51,826 bases of DNA from Lactifluus volemus. Its lineage: Eukaryota > Basidiomycota > Agaricomycetes > Russulales > Russulaceae. The stretch covers positions 1 through 51,826 of the forward strand of contig WTXI01000257.1 of the NCBI GenBank assembly GCA_022376515.1, in the 5' to 3' direction. The notes below the pieces were generated by a model that saw only the letters and a program-made list of their open reading frames with translations, did no database searches and was not told the origin of the DNA. Of this stretch, positions 43,874 through 51,826 are shown in pieces (positions within the stretch are counted from its first letter, which is position 1; each line of letters starts with the position of its first letter). The position numbers and the translations under genes were made by a program.

Positions 43874-46586
43874 ATGTCCCAACCTGCTGACCCAACCGTT
43901 CAAGGGGAGGATACAGGCGATGAGATAATAGACACAAGTATGTCATCCTCTACCCTACTTTATATCCTTAGCTTCACAGAGCTCTATCACTCGTCACAGC
44001 CGGAAACTCCAATGTCCCTCGGTCAGAACAACGTCAACCGTCACAGGGCCAGCCCACCTTTAGTGATGGGGCTGAACCCATTTTCAACATGTACGTGAAG
44101 ATGTCGCAAGAGGAAGATAACAAAATGGCCGATCGCTGGCAAAAGGATGCAGATGGCATCCTCATTTTCGTCAGTTCTTCATGTTGACTCCATGCACTCG
44201 AGAGTAGTGACCAATGTGAACACCGTAGACCGGTTTATTCTCTGCTGCCGTCTCGGTATTGCTAGCAGTGTCAATCCAAGACTTGAGGCCAAATCCACAG
44301 GATACCGCTGCGTTCTATCTTGCCAACATCTATCAACTTCTCGCTGACCCGAACATATCTCGCGCGTCGACCCTTGCCACTCCAGCTACTCCGCCCCCGT
44401 TCTCTCCACCGAGATACGCAATCTGGGTCAATTCACTCTGGTTCCTGAGCTTGGTCATCAGCCTTACATCTGCGCTTCTGGCAACACTGTTACAGCAGTG
44501 GGCACGTCGATACCTCACAGCTACTCAACCACCGCGATTGAGTCCACACAAGCGAGCACGAATTCGTTCGTTCTTCGCAGATGGTGTCGAAAAGTTTCAT
44601 CTTCCTTTGGCAGTTGAAACGTTGCCGATCTTGCTCCACATTTCCCTGTTCCTATTCTTTTCCGGCCTTCTTGTTTTCTTGTTCAACATCAATCACACCA
44701 CGTTCAGTATCGTTGCTTGGTGGATCGGGCTTTCTGGAGGGATATATGGATGCATCGCGTTGCTGCCAATCTTCCATCATGACAGCCCTTACTATTCGCC
44801 TCTCACTTTCTCAACCTTGTTCCTTCTTAATGGCGTGCGATACGAAGTCTTCCGCATTCTCTCCTTCGTCGCACTTTCCTTTGATTGTTTTACCATCACG
44901 ACCTATAATCGCTTTATTGCGATGCGGGGAGCTTATCGCAAACGGACATCGTGGAGTATTGTGAAGACAGCCCAAGAAACTGCTTCGAATATGTCAGCGG
45001 AAATCGACAATCATGTTTTGAAATGGACATTTGAGGCTCTAGACGAAGACCACGAGCTGGAGCAGTTCTTCGAGGCAATCCCTGCGTTCTCTACCTCACA
45101 AGTGGTCCACAAACCCACACAAATGCTTGTCAATCTGCGTGTTCGGGTGGCTTGCTATGGATTCTTGATCCGTACTCTCTCGTCTCGTTTGCTCTCTGAG
45201 AGGATCAAAGAAAAGCGGTTCATACTCTGCATGCAGGCTTTCAATACACTCCACTGTTCATTTCCGTCTTTCGAGTTCCTCTCACAGGTTTTTTCTCCGC
45301 CTCCCATGGACGGAGTGCTGCAGTCCGTTCAAATAGCACACATAGTGAGAAGACAATACTATAGTAGCGATCTTGAAACCGCCATATGTGTAAAAGCATT
45401 AGTTGCTGGGATCATTGCAAGTGTACGAGAACGCGATGGTCGTTGGAAGGTGCTCGTGATGGACCAGTTACAGATATCAGAAGATGTTCTCGAAGGCTAC
45501 CTCGCACATGGTGACAGCGTATTGCTCGCCAACTGGATCCACTACTTTCGCTTCTATATCGAGCAACGTTGGAGGTCTGCTTCTGTCGGGATACGGAATA
45601 TTCAATTGATCATTTCCAAATTCAACATTCGAAATACTCTTCCTGGACTGCAACACGACTTCTGTGCTTTGTGGAACAATTTGCGTAATCAAGAATCTTA
45701 TTATCTCAATAATTCTGTTCTGAGTCCCAATCGGCATCTTTTCATCGCTTTACATAAAGGAACCGATAATGTCCCGACCGCTTTCGATGCTTCCACCGAT
45801 GATTCTGACCCCATCCTGCGCCGCCCATTCTCGTACTCATTGTGTAACGTCCCGGGTCATCATCCCACTCATTCACATATTCACTCATCCCCTGTTCACC
45901 CTTCCGATGCCGATCTGAACAACGTCGCTCCATCCTTACCCGCAGTACACCCAGATCATACCCACATACATTTCACAGAACAGCCATCTTCACATGGTGT
46001 AGCTCATGCTTCCCCAATCATCCAGTCTTCCCACCTCTCTCCACTAGTCAATGTTGGAAACAATGACTTTGTCACTACTTTACCTGACCCAGCCCTCAAC
46101 GTTGCGACAGAAAGTCACGCTGCCGCACCAGTCATCTCGCCTATGGACAGCTCAGAGTCTGATACTCGGCCCGCCATGGTAGCCTCGACTGCGATCTCTC
46201 CATCGCTTCTGTCTAGTGGTGCCGATCGATTGTACAAGACAGACTCGGATGTTGACCCTCCTTCGATGGTACCTGGAATTCCATCACTGTCTTCACCTGT
46301 ACCAGCCTCCAGTGACACGCTTCCTGTGGATCCCCTGATGTCCTCCGAGTCGGCCTCTCCCACATCCCGAATCGACCTAACTACTCCTGGATCAAGATTG
46401 TTGACGCTAGGCTCAGTTCCGGAGATATCGTTTACACCTCTGCAGGTGACCTCTGATTCGCAATCAAACTTGCCAGAGAATGACGCAACGTTCGATGCCC
46501 ATGACAACTCCCCGGCCACAGACCTTGCACAGCCCGAGCATCTCGTCGACCCAACACCCGCTCGCGACGTTGATCGTCCACAGTAA
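43874..46586 (+). CDS. DUF6535 multipass membrane protein, copy 7
   Basis: Exons 43874-43937, 44000-44169 and 44229-46586 (introns 62 and 59 nt) give about 863 aa with no frame break. The core is type II-like but the most divergent: CFTITTYNRFIAMRGAY, LVNLRVRVACYG, QAFNTLHCSFPSF, IAHIVRRQYYS and HYFRFYIEQRWRSASVGIRN. The tail is the common version and ends RDVDRPQ. Sequence intactness suggests a working protein, but its promoter has lost the TATA-like box and carries a LINE insertion, so expression may differ from its siblings. Confidence 0.83.
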
Positions 46587-46961
46587 GGTCGAAACTCATA
46601 TGTTGTCAGGAATGTATTTCGAAATCGGTAAGCTATTTTGTCTCTGAGCCGTGTCCAGACTGAAGCGTGACTGCAGGTGATGAAAGCGAACTCAAATCTA
46701 GGCGTGTTTAGGTATTGTGTTACGTTTCGTATCCATATGCGGCTGTCTTGATTCACAAATACTTCTCACTCGCTCATCTCTAATATGTTGCTCGCATGGT
46801 CTCCCGATTTTACTCCCGTACCAGTTACTCTTAGTACAATTCTTCTTTCTTGATTTATATTGCCCTGTCGTTTTATGCTTTCTCTGGCTGTGATAGTGCG
46901 TATGTAGACTTTTTATTGAGTCAATTGCTCAGATCTTGCTCAGAATATTGGATCGCCACGT
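46587..46961 (+). repeat. 3' flank of DUF6535 copy 7
   Basis: Spacer shared with the other copies, closest to 11359-11755. It has the candidate GTAAG..CTGCAG intron near 46627-46676. No gene seen. Confidence 0.45.
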
Positions 46962-47065
46962 GTGTGCGCGAAAATGAAGGCAAACGAGCGGGAGCGGGCA
47001 CGGACACGCGTACACGGAGGGGAAGTGGGGCGACAACTGGACGGACACTTTCGAGTCTCGTCTGG
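46962..47065. mobile_element. Truncated copy of the 11756 solo LTR
   Basis: About 100 bp (TGTGCGCGAAAATGAAGG onwards to TCGAGTCTCGTCTGG) match the start of the insertion at 11756-12152 at the same genomic position relative to the DUF6535 gene. It is then cut by the T-run of a LINE fragment. Confidence 0.5.
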
Positions 47066-47262
47066 TTTTTTTTTTTTTTTTTTGAATTGGGGTTTAGAGT
47101 CCCCGCGTATATTGTGACAAGACTAAGTTACTCTGTACAAGGTACTATCCAACGGAGACACAAGTAAGGAAACAGGATAAATGAAGGGGAAGAGAGAAGG
47201 CGTAAAATAAGAAGAGGTTAGAAAGAGAGGGGAGCGCGGCCGGGGCCAGAATCATTCAAGGG

Positions 47263-48291
47263 TAGGGCTGCCAAAGTTCGGTTCAGTCCGGTTCTTTGAG
47301 AATTTCACCGAACCTGGAACTGGACTTTAGGTTCGGTTCAGGGATTTTGCTGAACCTTGGACTGGACCATTGGTTCTGGTTCAGGAGGGTCCAGTTCTGG
47401 TTTAGTAGGGGTTCGAACTCGGAACTGAACTTTTTTTATCTGAAACAACATAACCTGGTCTAGTGTTGCTGTGGCTCAAGCTGGTTATTTTCGAAAAATT
47501 GCGATAGAGCTTCAAATAAAATAGATAAAACTCTGAAAATATTTGAGCACATAGACCTCCCCAGGAGCCGGGGGGTCCTCTGCCAACATTAAGCACAAAA
47601 GTTAGTTCTTCCAAAGATATTTGACCAGCTATGAATTGGCTCGATTTTTTGCCAATTCATAGCTGGTCAAATATCTCCAGAAGAACTAACTTTTGTGCTT
47701 AATGTTGGCAGAGGACCCCCCGGCTCCTGGGGAGGTCTATGTGCTCAAATATTTTCAGAGTTTTATCTATTTTATTTGAAGCTCTATCGCAATTTTTCGA
47801 AAATAACCAGCTTGAGCCACAGCAACACTAGGTCACCTGGTCCTACAAGATGTACCACCACACCAAACCACTCCTCCTGACTTATTCCAACCTGCTGTCT
47901 GAGTTTGACATGGCTTATGAGACTTGGGGCACACTTTCTCCAGCAAGAATGGTGGTGGCAATACAAAATAAGTGATTCTAGCACCCACTATCAAGTGTGT
48001 GCCTCAGCTGTGGCAAGTTTCAACTGACCACTTGTATTGATTTCCCATATATTGTGTACACATGGCCTTGCCACACATCAAATTTATCACTAAGTACAAG
48101 TTAGATAAGTTTAGTTCAAGTTCAGTTTGAACTAAGTTCACTGCAGTTCTCAAATTTTGTGTTTTTCCTGAACTTAGAACTGGACTTGTGGTCCAGTTCG
48201 GTAAAACTGTCAAATTTTGAACCGAACTTTGGTCCAGTTCGGGAAAGTTCAGGTTCGAACTTTGGTTCAGGACCGAACTGCGGCAGCCCTA
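47263..48291. mobile_element. hAT-like non-autonomous DNA transposon
   Basis: 1,029 bp with terminal inverted repeats TAGGGCTGCC..AGTTCGGT / reverse complement, and an 8-bp target duplication TTCAAGGG (47255-47262 and 48292-48299). Eight-bp duplications and TAGGG-type ends fit the hAT superfamily. Both subterminal regions are dense in GGTTC / GTCCAGTTC motifs, like transposase-binding clusters. There is no transposase gene. The centre is a large hairpin. Confidence 0.85.
47460..47831. repeat. 181-bp-armed inverted repeat (foldback)
   Basis: Arms 47460-47640 and 47651-47831 are reverse complements apart from about three bases in the CTTCCAAAGATAT / ATATCTCCAGAAG stretch, with a 10-bp spacer. 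The mirrored open frames read from it on both strands are a consequence of the palindrome, not genes. Confidence 0.9.
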
Positions 48292-48461
48292 TTCAAGGGG
48301 GGTCAGGGCGGGGTCGGAGGGGTCGGAGGCCTTGTTGTGAGAGGAGCAGGAATTGTGCAAGATGCCTGCCTCCTGCTTCAGTAGAGAAGAGGTATTGTGA
48401 GGAGAAGCCACCGATGGTATGGGTGCGATGATCAGAGTGCAGGCGGCAGTCAAAGAGGATG

Positions 48462-49054
48462 TGTTATGGACTAACACGTGCTTGCTGACTCATACTATAC
48501 ATTTTCGGACTGCTGACTCATTTCTTGCTTATGTGAATGGACTGCCGATCGCTTTGTTTCAGATCGCCTACTTATTTTCTCACGATACAGCCTCACACAG
48601 CACTGTACAGCCGCAAGTAACAGCCACATGTACAGGATGACTCGCTGATTCCTGAAACATGTTTCAAACCCTGAAAGCTGTACAAAGGTCACAGCCCCTA
48701 TGGCTGTGTACATAGCCTCGTTCTTCTCTATATAAACCCTGTACTTTCTGCCCTAGAGACCTTAAGTCTCAGTTTTGTTTCGCAATCCAAGTCTTCTATC
48801 TATTAGAACCTTGCTTGCCTAGAAGCATCAGACCTGAGAGAACCCTCTTGACATCACGCTCTTCGACTTCTTGACACTTTGGTCTTATCCCTAAGCCCAA
48901 AGCCCTTGACCTCTGAAACGCTCTTGACTTAGTCGTTTACTAAGTCTCATCTTTATCGAACCGTTGATCTTGACTTGCACGTCTTGCAAGTCTAGCTCTT
49001 GACTTCACGAACGAACGTACACTTCGTACAAAGGTCCCACTTGGAACCTTAACA
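48462..49054 (+). repeat. 5' long terminal repeat
   Basis: 593 bp with short inverted ends TGTTA...TAACA. It contains TATATAAA at 48729-48736 and a predicted RNA start about 35 nt later, at AAGTCTCAG (48764). The boundary is inferred from the end motifs and the primer-binding site, because the partner LTR lies outside the window. Confidence 0.75.
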
Positions 49055-49055
49055 C

Positions 49056-49067
49056 AAACTGAGACTT
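49056..49067 (+). other. Primer-binding site complementary to the element's own RNA 5' end
   Basis: AAACTGAGACTT is the exact reverse complement of AAGTCTCAGTTT at 48764-48775, the predicted transcript start. It lies one base after the LTR. This is the arrangement of Tf1/sushi self-priming elements and replaces a tRNA primer. Confidence 0.7.
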
Positions 49068-49100
49068 CTACTCTCACATTTGTGAACGAACGAACGAACC

Positions 49101-49631
49101 ATGTCAGACAGCTCTAGAGGCAGTCCATATGGTAGATTCACCGCGTTAGCCGAAGAATCTCCTGAACAAGATCGCCCTACACAAGGCGATGACGAAGATG
49201 ACGAAGCCCTTGCGCAGGCCGCTGGGACTAGACTTCGCGCCCACTCCCATACCCCTATGATCACACTTGAACAAGCAATTGAACAAGTGAAACAACCCTC
49301 GACCCCATCTGACTCTGGAAGTGGCGAAGAACCGAACTACAACATAGCTATGGACCTCTTACCTGAGAGTCCTACTGACGAACAGCTTGAGCAAATGAGA
49401 AAAATATTTGCTAAGCAACCGACACCTGAACCACAACCTGACCCCAACGTCCCGCTCACCCCTCAAGAACTCCTCGCCCTGAATACTATATTCAAATCCA
49501 AAGCCCCTGCTTCCACAAGCACCTCACCTATCCAATCCTTACAGCACGAGCCTTTCATGCAGCTGCACAAGGAGTTGCGGGTTATGCCTTACTCCCTCCC
49601 TTTCAAATCGCCTCAGCAACCGCCACAGTGA
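49101..49631 (+). CDS. Retrotransposon gag, N-terminal part
   Basis: 176 codons from ATG 49101 (MSDSSRGSPYGRFTALAEES), acidic and Pro/Ser-rich, with ITLEQAIEQVKQ and a second helix EQMRKIFAKQ. It ends TGA 49629, overlapping the next frame, which lies at -1. A CCCTTTC run near 49600 lies in the overlap. It is either one gag gene split by a mutation or two frames joined by -1 frameshifting. It forms the outer part of the capsid precursor. Confidence 0.65.
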   Translation: MSDSSRGSPYGRFTALAEESPEQDRPTQGDDEDDEALAQAAGTRLRAHSHTPMITLEQAIEQVKQPSTPSDSGSGEEPNYNIAMDLLPESPTDEQLEQMRKIFAKQPTPEPQPDPNVPLTPQELLALNTIFKSKAPASTSTSPIQSLQHEPFMQLHKELRVMPYSLPFKSPQQPPQ

Positions 49632-50911
49632 CACCCACCGCTTCAGCCCTCTTTTCCCAACCTAAAGGAAAAAGCAAGAAAGCGTCCAGCACAGCAAGTG
49701 GTAGTGGAGCAATCTTTAGCGGCGGCGGAGGGGGAGGCGGTACTCCTGGAGGCAGTGGAGGAGGAGGAGGAGCTCCTGGTAGTCCTGGAGGAGGAGGTGG
49801 TGGAGGGGGAGGAGGTGGCGGCGGTGGAGGAGGTGGAGCAGCAGCAGCTCCCCTTCAACAAGGCCAAGGCTTTGCTCAAATCCCCGCTGCTGGAGGAGGG
49901 TTAATGGGGATTCCCCCAAAACCCTTTGATGGAAATAGATCGCGATCGAAACGATTCATGGAAATCTTTGAAAACTACCGAAGATTAAACCAAGGAAACC
50001 CCGGAATGTCAAACCCCGCAAACCGAATCCTCATGTTCACCACATTTATGTCTGGACCACGTTGCGAAGGCTGGGCCCAAGCACGTCTTAACTCTCTAGG
50101 AGGATACCTAGACCGTGGAGGAGACCCCAACGACCTAGACCTTTGGGTTGGTTTCAAACAAAGGTTCCTTGATGATTTCCGAGATGCCGCCGCAAAAGAA
50201 GATGCCCTTACAAAGTTTGCGAAACTTCGGATGGTCGGAGACGATCTGGACGATTACACTACTACGTTCAACGACCTTCTTGAAGAAGCAGGCTTTGAAG
50301 CCGACGCTCAAGGGACTATCATTCAGTATCGCGCCGGTCTCAAAGAAGCCCTTCACATGACCATCATGAACCGTGAATGGCCGAAACCAGACACCCTTAC
50401 AGAATGGCAAGAAGCGGCACGTAAACATGCAGCCGCATGGACGGAACAAAAATTGTTCAAAGAAATGCACGGTGGCGGGTCACTAGGACGCATTACTCAA
50501 TTACTTGGCAATGCGCGAGGACAACAACAACAACGCCGTCCTCAACAGCCACCACGCCCAGCCCCACGTCCACAACGCGATGCCGATGCTATGGATGTAG
50601 ACGTCACTACTGCCCAAAGCAATCGTACCCCTGACCCTGACCGTGAACGCCTCATACGCGAAGGACGTTGCTTCTATTGCAAGGAACAAGGCCATCTCTC
50701 TAGAGAATGCCCTGTTAAGAAGAAACGAAACGTCAACGCCCCCGGCACTACACGCGCTCGTGTTACTGAAACATCCGAAGTAACAACGACCCCTACTCCC
50801 ACTTCCTCGAAAGAACTCTCGAACGCGGAAGTTGCCAAAGCCCTCAAAGCCATGTCTGATGAAGAACGCGGCAAACTTGCCGAGTTCCTTTCCCAAGATC
50901 CGTCTTTTTAA
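49628..50911 (+). CDS. Retrotransposon gag, capsid and zinc knuckle
   Basis: About 427 codons with no convincing ATG start; the frame is open upstream of 49628. A polyglycine tract (about residues 30-75) is followed by the gag/capsid domain (FMEIFENYRRLN, GWAQARLNSLGGYLD, LWVGFKQRFLDDFRD, FAKLRMVGDDLDDYTTTFNDL, EWQEAARKHAAAW), a Gln/Pro/Arg linker, and a CX2CX4HX4C knuckle (CFYCKEQGHLSREC) that would bind the element's RNA. It ends TTTTTAA at 50911, immediately before the protease frame. Confidence 0.85.
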   Translation: MTPTASALFSQPKGKSKKASSTASGSGAIFSGGGGGGGTPGGSGGGGGAPGSPGGGGGGGGGGGGGGGGGAAAAPLQQGQGFAQIPAAGGGLMGIPPKPFDGNRSRSKRFMEIFENYRRLNQGNPGMSNPANRILMFTTFMSGPRCEGWAQARLNSLGGYLDRGGDPNDLDLWVGFKQRFLDDFRDAAAKEDALTKFAKLRMVGDDLDDYTTTFNDLLEEAGFEADAQGTIIQYRAGLKEALHMTIMNREWPKPDTLTEWQEAARKHAAAWTEQKLFKEMHGGGSLGRITQLLGNARGQQQQRRPQQPPRPAPRPQRDADAMDVDVTTAQSNRTPDPDRERLIREGRCFYCKEQGHLSRECPVKKKRNVNAPGTTRARVTETSEVTTTPTPTSSKELSNAEVAKALKAMSDEERGKLAEFLSQDPSF

Positions 50912-51507
50912 AGGGCTCTGATCTCGCCGCCTGGATCCGAGCCTTAGTACCGAATAGCTTGTATTTAAATGCCATTTCATCAATGGAAGTTCCCATTATT
51001 TATTCAAGCTATAACGGCGGAACAAAAGAAGACAAAGCACTTATCGATAGTGGCGCTACCAGTAATTTCATCGATCATCGAACGGCAGAAAGATGGCAAC
51101 TAGGAACAAAAAACCTAGACAAACCGATCCAGATCTTTAACGTTGATGGGACAGAAAACAAACTAGGACGAGTCACGAAGTTTTCTACCTTACGCATCCG
51201 TATGGGAAAACTAGAAGAATTACAAAACTTCTTCATCACAGACCTAGGCATGGACCGCGTCATCCTTGGATACCCATGGCTAGAAACGTTTAACCCACGA
51301 CTCAACTGGAAAGAACGAACCTTAGACGATGAAAACCCGAAGATCTGCCTTGAGTCCCAATATTACCACGCAGCAGTGACCCTTAAAGAAAAAGCTCGAG
51401 TTTTACTCGCACGAGCCCTAGAACCTGCTGGAAAATCCAAGAGTGGGCTATTGCGGACACTGAACGACGCACGGCTTCTAGCGCTGCTGTTCAAGGAATA
51501 CCCTTGA
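50908..51507 (+). CDS. Retrotransposon aspartic protease
   Basis: The frame lies at -1 relative to gag and is open through the gag stop (LKGSDLAAWIRALVPN...). The active-site motif is LIDSGATSNFID (Asp at the DSG), followed by GRVTKFSTLRIRMG, FFITDLGMDRVILGYPWL and FNPRLNWKE, the usual retropepsin order. It ends at a TGA at 51507 created by a short duplicated GAATACC segment. Without that, the frame would run on into the RT region. Confidence 0.85.
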   Translation, partial: LKGSDLAAWIRALVPNSLYLNAISSMEVPIIYSSYNGGTKEDKALIDSGATSNFIDHRTAERWQLGTKNLDKPIQIFNVDGTENKLGRVTKFSTLRIRMGKLEELQNFFITDLGMDRVILGYPWLETFNPRLNWKERTLDDENPKICLESQYYHAAVTLKEKARVLLARALEPAGKSKSGLLRTLNDARLLALLFKEYP

Positions 51508-51826
51508 ATACCAACGTCATGCCTTTATCTTTGACGAAGAAGCAGCAAAACGTTTCCCTCCCAGCCGAGGAAAATTTGACATGGAGATAAAATTGAACCA
51601 GACGCACCTGACATCATTAACTGCAAGGTGTATCCGCTGACCGAAGAAGGGAAGGAAATCCAAAAGAAATTCCTAAAGAACATCAAGAGAAAGGTTACAT
51701 TGAACAAACAGACTCCCCTTGGTCGTCCACCCCTGGTTCCTTATCCCCAAAGCAGATGGGAGTTCTAGACCAGTTCAAGATTATCGACGCGTTAATGAAC
51801 ATACCATTCCCGACGTTTACCCTCTC
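51508..51826 (+). pseudogene. Start of reverse transcriptase, frameshifted
   Basis: Pieces of the pol region upstream of the RT fingers can be read in shifting frames: HAFIFDEEAAKRFPPSRGKFD, then APDIINCKVYPLTEEGKEI, then EKGYIEQTDSPWSSTPGF and VQDYRRVNEHTIPDVYPL at the window edge. At least two frame changes occur in 300 nt, so the copy is decayed. Confidence 0.75.

Larger units (their letters stand above)
47066..48461 (-). mobile_element. LINE 3' fragment split by a hAT-like element
   Basis: A T-run at 47066-47083 followed by GAATTGGGGTTTAGAGTCCC matches the terminal motif of 43535-43768, so it is a LINE 3' end with its A tail on the - strand. It continues on the far side of the 47263-48291 element up to the LTR at 48462. 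No coding frame recognised. The far target duplication is not visible, because the LTR element intervenes. Confidence 0.55.
48462..51826 (+). mobile_element. Ty3/gypsy-like LTR retrotransposon, 5' part (window-truncated)
   Basis: An LTR, a self-complementary primer-binding site, gag with a zinc knuckle, an aspartic protease and the beginning of reverse transcriptase follow in gag-protease-RT order. The element runs off the window, so the second LTR and integrase are not seen. The RT start shows frameshifts, so this copy is probably not autonomous. Confidence 0.85.

Noticed and set aside
47402..47880. Two identical 60-70 codon frames on opposite strands
   Set aside because: They are the two arms of the 181-bp inverted repeat, not genes.
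1..51826. tRNA, rRNA or CRISPR-like structures
   Set aside because: No cloverleaf, rRNA core or regularly spaced short direct repeats were seen; the repeats are kilobase-scale duplications and transposons.

Overview
The window looks like nuclear DNA of a mushroom-forming basidiomycete (Agaricomycetes). Protein-coding genes have short introns of about 50-62 nt with GT..AG ends. The repeated main gene belongs to DUF6535, a membrane-protein family I know from that class. Actin-related protein 2 (Arp2) and Did2/CHMP1 remnants are recognisable in eukaryotic form. Non-LTR and Ty3/gypsy-type retroelements are interspersed. The species cannot be named from the sequence.

Layout. Seven head-to-tail copies of one DUF6535 gene lie on the + strand (430-2879, 8640-11358, 14090-16811, 18882-21594, 29697-31782 plus a frameshifted tail to 32309, 35291-37791, 43874-46586). 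Each has a Did2-derived remnant, or its site, upstream on the - strand, and most have an Arp2-derived remnant downstream on the - strand. Two kinds of spacer separate them. The long spacer (after copies 1, 4 and, truncated, 6) holds a nearly full-length Arp2 pseudogene, a small unidentified - strand gene, a decayed + strand gene of unknown function and another unidentified - strand remnant. The short spacer (after copies 2, 3, 5 and the end of spacer 6) holds a 5'-truncated Arp2 fused directly to Did2. That fusion is the signature of the tandem duplication junction. All Arp2 and Did2 copies are broken, whereas six of seven DUF6535 copies keep their long reading frame.

Mobile DNA is nested in the array and is datable because paralogous spacers preserve the empty sites. 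There are two related poly(A)-tailed retroposons (23870-24737, 42257-43471), a 5'-truncated LINE with an RNase H-like domain (25722-27118), a 234-bp LINE 3' fragment in the promoter of copy 7 (43535-43768), a probable solo LTR (11756-12152, truncated second copy at 46962) and another LINE 3' end from 47066. That last fragment is split by a 1,029-bp hAT-like element carrying a 181-bp-armed hairpin. From 48462 to the window end lies the 5' part of a Ty3/gypsy-like LTR retrotransposon (LTR, gag, protease, start of reverse transcriptase). Its primer-binding site is complementary to its own predicted RNA 5' end, as in Tf1/sushi self-priming elements.

Biologically, the most notable signal is the DUF6535 array. 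Near-identical genes differ in short, frame-preserving, mostly amino-acid-changing patches, and blocks are shuffled between copies. That is the pattern expected of a diversifying recognition or immunity-type multigene family, though no function can be proven from sequence alone.
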